A stretch of DNA of 64,000 nt from Todiramphus chloris collaris. Its lineage: Eukaryota; Chordata; Aves; Coraciiformes; Alcedinidae. Shown in pieces: positions 1-15,100 of this stretch. The translations under genes were made by a program, and so were the position numbers. The notes under the pieces are model-generated. The model ran no database searches. It was not told the DNA's origin and saw only the letters and a list, made by a program, of their open reading frames with translations. Positions within the stretch are counted from its first letter, which is position 1; every line of letters begins with the position of its first letter. The stretch is taken from contig JANVCC010000056.1 of assembly GCA_025345505.1 (NCBI GenBank), positions 1,605,049 through 1,669,048 on the forward strand, written 5' to 3'.

Positions 1-60
1 AGCAGTCACATCAGGGCAATATATGCATATTTGTCTAACAAAGGTGAAATTATTTTTAAG

Positions 61-108
61 GTCCAAGTTACTGATACCAACCGAAGGCTTCAGGATTCTG
101 GGAAAGAG
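61..108 (+). CDS. EXOC6: EXOC6 exon, residues ~92-107
   Basis: Reads VQVTDTNRRLQDSGKE in frame, then a GTGAGA donor at 109. The acceptor is the AAG at 58-60, with a weak pyrimidine tract. The 48-nt exon starts and ends in phase 0. It lies in the N-terminal helical, coiled-coil-prone part of Sec15. Compared with the recalled human protein only a few residues differ (for example RRL for RRF). The two upstream coding exons are outside the window. Confidence 0.93.
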
Positions 109-3100
109 GTGAGAAAATGGTGCTTCCTATATGGGCATTATGAATATTTGTAACAAATGAAATTTATTTGCATAATTTAATTGTGATTTTCTTTCTTTCT
201 TTTTTTTTTTTTTTATTTTACTCTCTCTTTTTTTTATTTTTTTTTAATCTCTCTAAGGTGATAGCCCAAACAGAAGAAATCATCCGATGTAGAGTTCAGC
301 AACGGAATATTACAACAGTAGTGGAAAAACTACAGTTGTGTCTTCCAGGTAGGTCACCTATAGCTAAACATGATAGGAAATTAAATAACGTATGTCCCAA
401 TAATCAAAATGGAAAATAATTTCTTTTTTTAAGTTGTGCTTCTGTAACTTCCAATTTAAGAGAAAAATCAATAGGTTTTAAAAATGTCATCGTGTAGGTT
501 CCCTATTTTTTACAGTATTTGACGTAGAGCTGTTATGACACTTTGTGAGAAGACAGTGAGAGTTATAAATGATACAAACAAAGTAGCCACATACAGTGCT
601 AAAGAAAAGAATATTTTTAATGTGATAAACAATGAATTTGTTGCTTAAGAGGGTGTTTTTTTACTGTTTGAATTCTAGGGAAAATACTAATGATTCTATT
701 TCTGTGTTGTACTTTTAGCTCCGTGTCATTATAGGTTTTTTTTTTTTTAATAGAGCATAAGGGCTCTAGGTGATGTTTCAGAAAGGTAATATTGTAGGAT
801 TGCACTCAGCTCTATAAGGGTTTTATCCTGTTGGTGATATTGGTGTAGAACAGGTTTGAGATTTTTCTTTGTAAAGTCTTGTTGTTGACTTGTTATGAGT
901 ACAGTAGGTGGTACTGTTGCCATTTAATGGAGACAGGTCATAGACTGGTATATACAGATAAAGTTATGGTGTGTAGTAAGTGAATGAACATGCTTGATAT
1001 ATATATAGTATCTACTGATTTGTTTAATCATAATTCATGTAAAAGCTGTTAAGATTTGGGTTTTTTCTTTCTTAGCTCCATTCTAGGGTTTTGGGTTTGT
1101 TTTTTTTTTTTTGTTTGCTGGTTTTATAACATTTATGTTACAGTAAGAATAAAATAAGGTAAATTTAGCATATCCTTTTCTATAGTTTATTTTGTCCTTT
1201 ACAGTATGTATTTTGCTCTTTTATTAACTAAAGACACAGTAAGATCCATGTCTTAATCTGCTTATTTTTATGCAGTGCTGGAAATGTACAGCAAACTAAA
1301 AGAACACATGAATGTAAAAAGGTGAGTGAACTGACTTCTAGAAGTAAAATATAACATTTGTAACTAAACTGATAGAATAGCAAACACTAATGTAGACAAG
1401 TAAGTATTCTAAGTCCTGTAGCTTGGTACGTGTAGTCTTCTGTTCATAATACTTCGTTTGTGTTTCAAGAACGCCATTGCAAGAGAACAAATGTTATATT
1501 AAATATAAAGACTTCTAGGAACTTAGTAATTGCTATGAAAAATAATGTTTACTTAAATAGGTATGATGTACAGTGAAATTATGATTAGAAAATGTGACGT
1601 AAAGTATATTATTTTCTTAACACTTGAAATGGTTTAACATGCAAAAATAGTAAGATCCATGGGAAGTAAAGATCTTTCAGAGTACACTAATACCTGATTG
1701 ATCTGTCATTATGCATTTAAATCAAATCCATAATCCATGAAAAGGACACTTTACTCCATATATCTTTAGAAATACCTGGTATTTCTGTGCTAATTTTTTC
1801 TGTACATGGGACTGTGAGAATGAAGTGTGGGAAGTATGTTGTGGATTGGGGTTTTTTCCTCCCTCTGTGACAAATTGACTTGTTAAAAAAAAAAAAAAAA
1901 AATAATTAAAAATACATTTATAGAATAATGGTTTCTAACTGGTACGTGACCAGTTGCTTCTTCCTGTGTTATATCTTCAGTTTCTGTCTTCTCAGAGAGC
2001 ACTCACTGCTGCTGTAATCCCAGTATACCCAGTTGTCTCTCCATGACAGCTTGGCTGCCCCGTCGCCCTGTAGCTGTCATCCTATCCCACTGGGACTGCT
2101 GCTGCTGCCTTACACCTCATGCACACTCACCCCAGGAATACCATGGTTCCTATTTTCTTCCTGATTTCTACACCATCATTGCCACCTTCATCCCTGCCTG
2201 CTTTTCATACAGCCTCAGTCACACTGATGGGTCTGTGTGAATGCTTTCTGCATTCATCCTCACTGCCACTCTCTCATTGTGCACCTGGCATCGCTGCAGC
2301 AAGCTCCTGCTAATAAGTCTGTCTGGACCTGACTTTCCGTTTGGAACTAGAGATGTACAGTCAGGTGTCTACAGGGCTACTGTGTGTTCTAGGTTTACTT
2401 CTGGACTGTTTGTCTGGATTTCTATTGTTCGGGTAGCCAACAGCTCCTGCAGTGCCACTGGACATCTGAAAATCCTCAACAACGGCCACTGTGTGTTAGT
2501 AAATCACCGCTAAAGCCTGGGTGCAGACATGTCCAAAATGCATCAGATCTACTCTACACATCAGATCAATCAGTATTGCAGCAAATCTAATGCATCTTCT
2601 ACAGTGGTATATGTGCTATATGATACCTGTGCACACTTCTGCAGAAATGTAAGAGCTTTAAGAATAACTGAATAGCTATGGCACTGTGCTGGCTCTTATT
2701 CCAATCAAAATGTGCTAAATGTGAACCAGTGTGGTAGATCTTATCAGCTTGACTCCTATACACTATTTCCTCTGAACAGGGCTCTGGTTTGACATCTGCT
2801 TAGAGTAGCTGGCAGCATGTTGTTGCAGTGCTCTTGGAGCAGCTCAGCATAAAAATGTCAACAGCCCAGCGTCCTTGCTACTTTAGTCAGTAACTAGGCT
2901 GCAGCACGTGCTGTCTGAATCTCACCTTCCATAGAATGTGCTGTGTTTTATCTTGAAAACATGTAAACACTGGGACCAAGGCCTGCATTCTGCAATTCCC
3001 TTGCTCAGTCAGGCAAGACAAGCAGCATCCCAGTTTTAGAATTGCAAGGGAAGTTATACTTCCTAATGTCATCATGGAGAAATCACTTAGGTGGGATAAA

Positions 3101-6100
3101 ATTGCAGATGGCTATTAGCATTTCGACTCTATGTTCACTAGTAGTTTTGTAGAGTCCACTGATGGTTCTTGTGCTTTCTGAGAAATCACCAGTACTCTTT
3201 ACATCTAAAACTAAATTTCTATTATTTAAGGGATTAGGATCTGATAATTTTCCTGTGGAAGGAGTTGCCAGACAGGAAGCCTTAAAAGTCAAAGGGCAAT
3301 ATACTGAATTGAGGGGTTTGGACATGTCATTGTCATACCATAAAAAGATCTAAGGGAGAGGTGAGATGCCATAGCTTTGATGTACCATACCTTGAAATCT
3401 CATGGAGTGCAGAAGGTTTAGGCTCTGCTGCAGGCTACTGCTCCAGCTCTGGTACCTCTTTCATTAGCTACGATACAGTTAATGCTTTGCCTGTGACTTA
3501 GGATTGTCTATAATACAGCCTAGAGGTGGCTATCCCGTGGAACTTGCAGGTGATTCAAATGGTGATTTCCTTGTAGCTGAGCAGGCAATAAATCTAAAGA
3601 GTGATTGTATCCTGACCTTTATTATGATGTGATTGAGCAGGAACAAGGACATCATAGTAGTGCAAAGACCTGATAACTTATGTGTGCAGACACAAGGAAT
3701 TTCAAAACTGACTTTCCTTAGTTTTGCTGTGAAGTTTTCCTGGAAGAGTCAGAGAGAGGACCATTCACAATCCCTGTCATAACAAAACAATGAGGAACGT
3801 TTATTTTAGGCAAAGATATGTTTTTTCCTCATAAACCTTCACTGAGGTTTGTTAATGCGGCAAAGTTTTAATTGGTCTTTTAAAAGAAGACCTGTTTTCA
3901 TATGACTTTCTCTGCTTGCGAACTTTTAGAATATATTTTCATTATTCCATTGTCTCATGGGCTTGCACTATAAATAAAACTAGTATTCTCATGTTTAAAG
4001 GAAGAGAAGAGGGAAGTATGAATATTCTATATTTTGGGGGGACAGTTGTTTTAGGATAAAGATTGGAATTCCATTCCTTTTCTCCATGGCAGATGCCTTT
4101 TAAGATAATGCAGGATTTTGGGTCTGGAATACAGACTGGTTTGTCCAGATGGAATGGAGGTTTACTGAGGAGTCCAAAAAGCCATCTGTTGATAGCAACT
4201 TTTGGTCCATATGAACATGGGCTACATTTGAACTGATGACCTAGAGGTGAAAGGCTCTGTATCCTATTTATCTGTCTCCTGAGCCATGGATAACACAAGC
4301 TGACAAGAATTATAGTTGTGAGAGGAAGTAACTGCAGAATCTGCCCTAAACAGACACAGTTGGCTTGAAAGAGGTATGGAGGGTTTAAAATCTTGGCTGA
4401 AGAAGGACAAGGGAGAGGTGTGCTCTCCAAAACACCTAGTGGGGACTGAGCTACCTAGATCTTTAATTTTAAGTCAGAGATAAGATCATCACACATTTTG
4501 TACTGCTCTATTACCATGGCCTGTATGTCTGGATTTTGATGTGTGTCTCCGGAGAGAGTTCCTGGATGCTTCAAGTGATTGTGATCTAATTGGGAATTGT
4601 TAGACCTGGTGGTTTTGCAAGTCTTCTTCCACAATGATTACTACAAAAAAACCCCACCAAAACCACCATACCATGAAAATAATTACATAAATCAGTCTGC
4701 TAAGGTTGTTGCTGAATCTTCTCAAGTCTGTGAGGATGACTAAGGAAAGAGTATGTTCTTTCAGAGTGAGATCTTTGCCCTGAAAAACTTGAATTTGTTT
4801 TGTGACCTTAATATAAGCTTTCTTCCGAACTGTGGGAAAGACAGAGTTGATTAGTTATTTAGGTTACTAAATCTCACTGAGACAGTCATGCAGCCTTTCT
4901 CTGCATAAACCTTCCAAGCATTGAAATAAACCTTAAGACATAAGGGACACAAAAAGGAAAACTTCATAGTTTATATAATTTGTTTCTAACAGTGTCTGCA
5001 TGGAAAGATATTGGAACAGATGAAATGGAAGGTTATTTGCTTTTGGTTTTCTGCATTGTTTTGGAACCATGTCAAAATGAAGCACTGGATTTTACCAGCT
5101 GCAAATCAAAACTTCATGGAAGTAACTTGGATCTGTCAAAAAAAACTCCATCAAAATATATATTACATACCACTGCTTTCTTTCTCACCATTCTCACAAC
5201 CCTATTTGTTCAATTACTTCCATTTTTAAAAAAAATCTCCTACCACATTGCTATGGCTCAAGAAGGTGTTCCACAGATCTTGTTTTTTCCACACAACAAG
5301 ACTTTTAATCTGATTTTCAGAAATACTGAGCTTTTGCCTCACTTTAAAAAAGTTTCAGAGTTAGTAGTGCCTTGACCTCAGTTCGTGGTCCTTTGGGCAA
5401 CTGATAAAATTGCTGGGGAAGCTTAAAAATTAGGTTTAGAATTGTTAAGGCAACTAGATTTGAGAACAAATATGTAGTTGTTCCTGTGGTGAAAGATTTT
5501 CAATTGTAATTTCACTATATCATCTTCAAGATCTCTGTGGATGTGACTTTTCAGTAGTATTATTGAAAAATTCCAATGAATTTCCTTTTTTTTTTTGGTA
5601 GAGTGCAAAAAAAATTGCATATTTACTCAATGGAGATGTAGAAAACAGGAATATACACTATTTGTCTCTGAGGGAAGCACAGAAGTTGAGGAACACTATA
5701 ATTTTTTTTTAAAATAAAGTTTATTTCCTTAATTAAAATAAAATGAGAATTTAAAGGTTTTTTCTCTTCTCTTGTTTTTTTTTTTTTCAACAGGAAATCT
5801 TGAGACATGGCTGTATGTTTCTTTATGAAAATAGGCTTGTGTACAAATACATCATTCTCAGTAAAATTCACAGCCTTTGATTTCATCTTCCTCCTGTCCT
5901 GTGTAGCTTCTTGACTGCTCTAGTTTAACTTGATGGGGTTTTTTTATGGTATTTCTCTTAACTGCCTCCAATTGACACTCGCTGTCATTTAAAACAACTT
6001 AATACTTCAAGTACACTAAAACAATGGTCACTTTCTTTTTCTTTAGGATTTTCTGTGTGTTGATGTTTCAAACTCTTAATACAGACCTGACTGCTCTGTG

Positions 6101-9100
6101 CCTGTGGCTTGCACATTTTGTTGAACTTTTGTAGAACTCTGGCTCCATTTTAGAATAAGATGATGCAAAACACTAATATTAATCTTCTGGGTTGATTTGT
6201 TTGGGTTTGCTTTGGTTTGGTTTGGTTTTCCAGTCCTGCTTCTTGCTGGTTTTGGAAGTTTCCATTTTAATGGGTTAGAGATGTTAGTTAAATCAATCTA
6301 GTTTTCTGGTTCTGATGACAAGTTGCATCAGTTCTGGACAGTCTTCTCATATAACCTCCACTGGCATTTCAAACTTGTGTCTGCAGTTTCAAAGCTTGCA
6401 TTGTAATTTTTGCACTGGGGGACATATTCTTACGGGACTAGCTCAGAAAAGTAGAATACTGCTACATTTAGATGAAAAAAAATAACATTGAAGATATTTC
6501 TTTGCCCATTTGATTATAAATCAGTTAATCTTTAACTTCTATGATTGGTAATACATAATATTTTTGTCAGAATCTTTAACACTGAGATAAATCCACAAAA
6601 TGTTTTTAAAGTAAAATATACAGATACATCATTCCATTAAATGATATGCAAAACTTTTTAGATTAAATCCTGACATGCAGATGAGCTTCAAATTTATAAG
6701 ACTTCAGTGCTTTATCAGAACAGATGTTAAAAGAGCAACATTCTGAGCTCCATATATATATATAATTAGTAAGGGACTCTAGAATGGATTTAAAATGGAT
6801 TATGTTAATTCTGATCTTAGAGACAGCAGTCAAAAACCTTCCAGATGAACTAACAGTGTTCTGATAAGCTGATCCGTATAATTTAAATAAAAACCTTTCA
6901 TATGATTTTGATGCTATTATGGTTTTATTCCCCAGAAGTCTCACCATGTGGCACTCTTGGTCATTTACTATGTAAAAAACCAAAAACCACACACACAAAC
7001 CTCCCAGACCCCTTCTTATCTGCAACATTCCCATCACCTTATGTATATTTTATATAAACCAAGTATGTAATAAACAAAAGCTCCTAATTTACACTTGAAA
7101 CCTCTTTATTTGCAGTGTCCTGAAAACAGTTGCATTCTGGAATAAAAGATGAGATTTTTCCCATCCTCCATCTATGCTGAATTGTTAGCTTGGAAATGTC
7201 TTGATTAAGAAAATTTGAAGCGATATGCTTATTTCAGAATGGAACAAAAAGTTTTGATTGTGGTATTAATAATTTATTATTGCAGAAGGGGAGCCATCAG
7301 CTTGAATTGTATTTCAGCTTGAAAGTGTTTACTGACTACATCTACAAAGTAATATCCAGAAGTAAAAGATATGTAAGGGACACTTTTCCAGGTTTTCTTG
7401 AACATTTGAAGGGCCTTAGCTCATATTCAGCTTTTCCCTTTCAAAATGATTTGGTAATTCTCCAGTACTGGTTGTGTAGGACTTTCAGGAAGACAAAGGA
7501 ACTAAGGTTATAATAGGAAAAGCTAAAAATCAGGTAATGGCATGACTCTGTATTTGTGGAAAGAAAGGCTTGGAACTAACAGCAAGTTAACTCAGTCTGA
7601 TCTCAGTTTTTCTGCTTTTCCCTTTCAAGACCAAGCTAGAAGGCATCATTTCACATTATTCTGTTCTAATAGGCCAAACTAAATGCATTTTTCTAAAAGC
7701 CTCCTGGCTGAGTGTCTGGTAAAAATACTGCATAAAGGAAAATTAGTATCACATCTACAACTAATTGCTATCCTATTCATGTTTAACCTGTTTCCTGCCC
7801 TTCTTTTTAACATGTTGTTGACAACACAGATTTGTTGATCATGGTGTTTTTGTTTATTGCACATTTTTCCAAGATTTTTTTTCAATTGTTTGGTGCATAT
7901 ACTATATTGTTGGTAGTTTGTGTTTCAGCAAAAAAACCCTCATAAAAAACCCTAATAAATTCAATGCAGAAGAGGAGATAGTTGTTAGGACTTCAGTGCC
8001 TCCGTTCTGCAGGATGCTTCATGCGGCGTTAGAACTCTATTGATCAGAAGAGCTAATAGAATAGGAACCTACTTAAAATTTTGACTTGACTGAATCACTC
8101 TGACAGTTCACTGTTTTTTTCCCCACACGAAAGTATTATATGGATGAGCTTTTGTTTCTTAATTTTTCTAAGAACAGAGTAATTTCATTAAATGTATATT
8201 GATTGTATGCGTGATATTGATGTCCTATATTTGACAAAGTATTGTATTAAAATTTTTATGAGAAGCTACATAATTTGATTTTATTCTCTTTGTAGATACT
8301 ATTCTGCTTTAAAAACAATGGAACAGCTAGAAAATCTATATCTTCCTAGAGTTAGCCAATACCGGTTTTGCCAGATAATGATAGAAAATCTTCCAAAACT
8401 ACGTGAAGAAATAAAAGAAGTATCCATGTCAGATCTCAAGGATTTCCTAGAGAGTATTCGAAAGCATTCTGACAGAATTGGGGAAACTGCCATGAAGCAG
8501 GTAAGCTCACCTAACAGGATGACTTCAGTCCTAAAAATACCAGTGTAAAAACAAAAAATCAGTGTCACAAAAATATTTCTGAACATACCAGTGTCAGTAG
8601 TCTCAGGTTAGCCCAAAAGATAAGATTATAATCATCACATAAACCTTTGAGTAAAGATGGAGAGCTGTGAAATGCTTGCTAACGTCTTGGGTAGTTTCTT
8701 CTCCTGGACATGAAGTTGTCAATTCTAGTGGTCCCTGGCTAACACAGGAAGCAGCATTATGACACCAAGTAGCATCAAACTTTCTGAATATGTATCTGTG
8801 TCCTAGATATAAGGTACTTTCTTCCCTGGGAAAGATTGGTGAAATTCTGTATTATCTCAAGTTGCAAAAAATTTTGAAACACTTTGCGTAGTCAACTCCT
8901 AGGCAGTGTGTAACTCAGCAGCTACTACACCAAAACAGAGAACAACCTATCTGGCCAGCTGTCAAGAATAAGTAAGACTAAAATAAGTGTTAGGATAACT
9001 GTAGATCTTTCTAAAGTACTTCTAGTACAGAGGGCAGAGGTGGGAGCCAAGGGGAGATTGAGGAAACTGGAGCCCTTGCCTGTTTAATCACAATATGATC

Positions 9101-12100
9101 TGGTGCTTCAAAGCACTGGTACTCGACAAGCTTTAAGGCAGCTAATGCTGTTAAAATTTATTTGAGGAGTAAATAAAGTTTTCATTTGACTTCTTGTTGA
9201 GCAAAGTTCAGGTTGGGTTTACATTTTGTCATCTAAGACTCTTCTAAAATACAGCATTGATTATTATAAATTAAAATTAATTGCAAGATTATACTGTGCT
9301 ACCTTGTTGCATTCCTTTCAATAGTAGGGACAATATAATGTATCTGACTTCTGCAGGTGACTGCTCACTAAGGCTTACTGAAGACAGCAAACTAATTGCT
9401 GCAAACTGTAGTAACTGTACTTCATTTAACTATCGATTCTCTGTTTACAGTTTATGATTGGGGAAATTACAGATTACTTTTTTTATTCTTTCTACCTTTA
9501 AAATTGTATTCTGAGCATTAGGGAAAAATTATGCAGAAATTAGCTATGAAACTCATTTTTTATCCCAAATCAGTTAGACAGAGTCATTGGTGTAGGCTGA
9601 GGACACACATCTTGCAGTTACACTGCTGTGTGTTCAATAGCACCACCTGTTTTTCATGTCATAGCATATAGTCATTGGTGACAACATTTGTATTACATCC
9701 CTCATTATTGGTACTACTCTTAAAACAGGCACAGCAGCAGAAAACTTTCACTACCACTCTTCAGAAGCAAAATAATGTAAACTACGGTCGGAATATGCAT
9801 TTAGGTAGAGGCAGAATTTTGGAATCCAAGAATGAAATTACATTGAAGCGAACGTTTGAAGATGATGATGAACACGAAGAAGAGGTAACTTTATACTAAA
9901 TCCGTAAATCTGATTTAAAGTGAATTTTGTAGGTTTATTGAACCAAACTTGCAGTATACTGTCTGTAGATGGTCACAGTTAGGAAGAACCAGAGGATACC
10001 TTCAAGGGACACCTGTCCAGATCAGCCTTTTAGGGGGAAAAATGGTACTAAAATATTAACTGTATTAATGCTAGCTTTAGCGTCACGTTTGGAGACATTC
10101 AGTTAGATAGAACTTGTAATTGTGCTTGAATTCACTTGCCCACTGTAAATGATATATTGTTCACTGGAGTTTCCCGCTATTGCTAAAGCCACCATTCCTG
10201 TGTTGAGGACTTCAGCTTGTGTTAGAACTCTTTCAGCTATCAAATACCCAGTATTCATAAATTGAATAAAATGGTGAGTACTTAGACCTTTGAATTTGGT
10301 GTTGTGAAAACACAGTGAAAGAAATCTGGTCCTGTAACACAAATAAAATCTAATATTGTAGTACAAAGGAAGAGGAGAAGCAAGCAAGTAATCTATCCGT
10401 TTGTAATAGAACCTATCCATTTTTGGGTCCTTATTAAATGGTCAAGTTCTGTTGGTAATGTATCACATTTTGCAGATTATATACTTTTTATGCTTTATAT
10501 ACTTTTCTTTTTCCTTTCCTTCTTCAGGTTTTAACTGCCCAAGATCTTGTAGACTTTTCTCCAGTCTATAGGTGTTTGCATATCTACTCAGTTTTGGTAT
10601 GTACTAAGGTGAACTCAAAAAGATATTTTACTTTTTGGAGTTGAATGTTCATTTTCTTATTTTTTGTAGTCTATAATAGCTCCCAAACAAGCAAGCAAGA
10701 TGAAGCAGCTGAGATGGGTTGAGTATGGATACTCAGGGCATGACTGCATGCTTTATTTTCATATGCATAATAAATGACAAAAAGCAAGACATTAATTACA
10801 CAAGTGTTCTTAAGATTATATGTAAAACATGCACGTCTCCCTCAGTAGTGGTATTGGCACTTTTGCAGTTCATCCGGGTGTTCCATGTTACCCAAATGTT
10901 TTGGGGGATATGATCAGTATGGAAAAACACAGCAATACTCAGGCTGAATCTTGTGGAAATCAGAACAGTAGAGCAAAAAATAGAGATTGTGACAGGCTGT
11001 GCTCAGGCTTCGATGGCAGAGGCAGAGGCACAATTGCTTTAGCTGCTGTAAAAGAGATACAGTGCACAAGCTAGCAAGGATAAGGTGGGGTTTTTTTTTA
11101 AACTTGGTAACATATTATTATTTTCTCACCTTTCCTATATCTCAGTTACTTTTGAAGTCAGATTACTTCTAGAATAAATATCACGGCATATAGATGAAGT
11201 ACATTTAAGTACTGCTAATCCTACAATCTCAGATGGACCTGGCTTCAGCATTCAGGATGGATTATCTTCTTTTTATTGAATCCTTGCAGCTGTGTAACAT
11301 GGAAGCTTATATCTTGAAGTAATGTTTAAAGTATTATTTCACTGTTGGTTTTTTGTGGTTTTTTGGGTTTTGTTTGTTTGTTTGTTTTTTTAAGAAGAAA
11401 TTCAAACAAAACCCAACAGTAGTTATTCATGTCAATGAAAGAACAGGAGGGACAGAAAGACAGTCTGACAGAACTATTAAAAAAGTGTGGACCATTTCTT
11501 TTTACAGAGGAAATAAGTGTGAAATAACATTTAAAAAAAGCATGTGTAAAGTTAAATGCACCAGTTGACTGTATCTGCTTATTCTTCTTTTAGTATAATA
11601 AAAGAAAGAAAGCAAAATTGATAGATGACATTTAAAAGTAACATGTGATTATATTTTTGCCTTTGACAAGGATCCTGATGTTGGATCCTTGGTCTGAGAA
11701 CATGTTTTTTGGGCTTGCACGGAAAGTTTGCCAGCTTCCAAATTTACTGAGTACAAAAAAGAATTTGGAGCGCTCTCTGGTATCAAAAAAAGGTTGTTGA
11801 TGTCTTCAAAATGGGGCTTCTGTCTTTCCGACCGATATCATCTAATTAATAAACCATGGTAGCTTTGTCAGGAGTTGTGCATCAACCACTTCTTGGAATC
11901 CCCTTTATCTCCTGTTGTCAACCATCTCTTTTGGAGTTCAGAGAACTTCATGATGACAGCAAAGGATGGGAGCTGATACCAGGTGGCTATTCATTGCACT
12001 TCTGTATCAAGAACTTGCCTCACAGCAAATGTTACCACCTTGGTGAATTCACTCTCTATTAAAAGTTGCAGAAAATACTCTTTTTGTGCAGGACAGAAGT

Positions 12101-15100
12101 TTTCTACCCTGATTCTTCATGTTGAAGGAGAAAGCAGGAATTTAATACCTCAGAATACTACATAGCTTGTGATTGCAACCTGGTGATTGGAAGATGCATA
12201 CATACCAAACATAGACTGTATTTATTGACAAGTAACCTTTCTTTAGACTAGAAACTTCTGGGCAATATATAAAGAGCTTTTTTTAGCACTTATATTGTGT
12301 GAGATGCTGTATATTTAAAGTCTGGTGGAAATACCCTTAATCCCGTTGGCACGTAATGTTACCTTTTAACTAAATGCTATATAGCAGAGAAGTAAATGTA
12401 ACTGAGTTGTGAAACAACACTTGATATGTAAGGAATATTCCTAGAATTTATAACCCAATGTGAACTGAATTATTATTTCTGTTGATAGAATCTTGTGAAT
12501 TTATGGAACCTGGGCAAAACAAATGCATTGCTTTGGTATATTTTATCTTACCTTTCCTTTGCTTACTCAGTGAATCATCAGGGTTGTTGCTATATTCTAC
12601 TGACTGCTTTAGAACATCTGTTTAAAGTAATTGTTATGCTCAAATCGTTGGTCTTGACTGAATAGGGTGGCATGGTCTATAAATAATGATAAAATATTTT
12701 ACGACCCCATTTTTGGTGTGGATTTGGGAAGAGCTACACTTTTTTGCTTGAGAAGATGGTGTCAGGACTGAATAGAGATTTGGCATTGAAAGTAGAATTC
12801 AATAATGGCTTTGTGCATCTGAAAACTGCATTGAATATTTGGGCTGGAGGTAAATGATTAGTATGTCTGACCAGTATGTGTTAGTATGAATTAGAGCATG
12901 CTGTAAAGTTCTGCTATGCCAGAAAGTGTTCTAGTAAATTTGTATCTCAGTTTCAAGCGGATTTTTTTGTTGTTGTTTTTAAGTCAAGTGTCTCTCTTAC
13001 TTTCAGATTTTGTTAGTCTAAATATGATGAAATATTCACTATGAACTTAAAATACTAAATTTAAACTTCGTTTGTTATATTTTGTTATATTTTATATAGG
13101 AGTTAGGTACGTAATAGTGCCTTAGTAATATACAATCTCTGTAATGATTTTAAGATTTTTTGGAAGTCCAAGTAACGGAATTCTGAATAGCACTGACCCA
13201 GTAATAGCCTCATGAAGTAAAAACAAACTTTAAAAATACTAAGCTGCTTTATTCTGCTTGCATACAAATTACATTGCGTTCAGTAGGTAGATGAGCCAAT
13301 GTAGCGTGGATTTCAAATGGACAGATGGTTTCTACTGAATGGTCATCTTAATGAGATGGGTAGGATGTCACTTGAATTCCTCACAAGATAATCATTAGGC
13401 ACAGAGGGTATTGTATTTCTGAGGACCATGATAGGAGAAAAATCCAAATCCAGTCATTGTATTTACCAATTCCAAAGAGAATAAGCAAATATTAAATAAA
13501 TCTCATGTGTTTTGTTTTCTTTTTCTCAGGCAAAGCTAATTCAGGAATTGTTCAGATGTATTATATATTCACAGAACCACTTTTGTAACTTAATTTTACC
13601 GTGCAGTTAGTTTCTTGAATAGCCTAGAGAAATGTCTTAGGAAAAAATTACTTTCAGCTGTAGAGTAATAGGTAACAAGCCTTGTCTATAAATATTAATA
13701 TACTCTGAAAGCTGTAGTTTAAAAGCACAAATATTGATTAAAATGCATGATACTGTTTCACAAAATGTAGGCACATGAACAAGGTTTTTATTTACAGTAC
13801 ATTCTGTAGGCTACTTAAAAAAAGATAACTTCTGCATATTTCATTCATGCAAAACTTTGCTAATGTCAACTGGAGATCAACTTGTGGAATAAATGCAGAA
13901 TATGTGGCTTAGCTTAAGAGCATTCTACCCTTAATTTAATTTTTCATAGTGAGACAATATTCTTATTTTAACTACTTTTGTCTTGTTTTAGGGTGATGGA
14001 GAAATATTTGAAAATTACTACAGAAAACAAAGGAGGAAACAAGCAAGATTAGTTCTGCAGCCGCAGTCAAGCATGGTAACCATTGCTTTTTTGCATTGAC
14101 TTGGATTGTAGCTAATACTTAGTGGTATTTTTATTCCTAAACTTGTTTTCTTTTTCACTGAAAGCATGAAACAGTAGAAGGCTATAGAAGATACTTCAGT
14201 CAAATTGTAGGGTAAGTTTTCTGAGCAAAGATTTATTTCAGTTTTACTATATTGATTCTTAATTCACTCTCTGTTCTCCCACTGTCTGAAAACTTTCTTC
14301 TGCAAGATTCAGTTTCCACACAGTAATGCGGGTGGTTGTTGCTGGATCTGAGTGGGGAAGAGCATCCAGATCCTACCAGTACAGTGCCCCACAAGAACCC
14401 TCCAGCAGCCTGGGCTCCAGCTGGCAGGAAACAAGCTTTTCACATGTTGATTTCATGCTGGGCAAGCTAGAACACCGAACCTACCAAAGTGTCACTGATG
14501 GACTGGGGAAGGGTTTGACTGTGCTTGTGTGTGAAAGGGTAGAATTTGCTCTAGTATTAGAAAACAACCCAATAACTTAAGCATTATTTTGTTCTAGTTT
14601 CTTTGTAGTAGAAGACCACATTTTACATGTAACCCAAGGACTGGTAACTAGAACATATACCGATGAACTCTGGAACATGGCGCTTTCCAAGATCATTGCT
14701 GTTCTTAGAACACATTCAGTAAGTAAGAAGTCTTAGCAGTATTGCAGTTTAAATCCTCTTACTTCAGAGGTCTGTATATTTAAAGCTGGGGTAGTAATAA
14801 AGTGAAAAATTACACCTCTCTCATGTTTTCTTTTCCTTGTGATTAAAAATTACTCAGATTTGGGAAGGAGCCTGCCAAGCTTTTGTTTTTCCCAACAGTA
14901 TCAGGCTGTGATCCGCAGCCATGGGCTATTTGCATAATCCTCCACTGATTTACAACTCACTGGGTCTTCCAAACCTTCTCTTAGTCCAGCAGTTTAGAAT
15001 ATGCAGAGTTAATCTGCTGTTATTATTGCAATCCTTCCTCATTAGTCTCAACTGACCTCTTCATTAGATCAGATTGAATAGTTCAGCACTGAAAGCACCA

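Larger units (their letters stand above)
1322..8295 (+). other. EXOC6: EXOC6 intron, 6974 bp
   Basis: Third largest intron between exons in this window. It contains an 18-A run at 1885-1902, a GC-richer patch at 2040-2320, a TTTGG-type low-complexity stretch at about 6205-6230 and several unrelated open frames with no recognisable family. The longest is 162 codons on the minus strand at 3942-4430. A composite Pbx/Hox-Meis-like motif occurs at 1695-1708. No exon or RNA gene was recognised. Confidence 0.75.

Noticed and set aside
3942-4430. 162-codon open frame on the minus strand
   Set aside because: Longest open frame outside EXOC6, but the translation shows no family, domain or splice logic and lies inside an intron.
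8299-8586. 95-codon minus-strand open frame
   Set aside because: Antisense shadow of the 205-nt EXOC6 exon.
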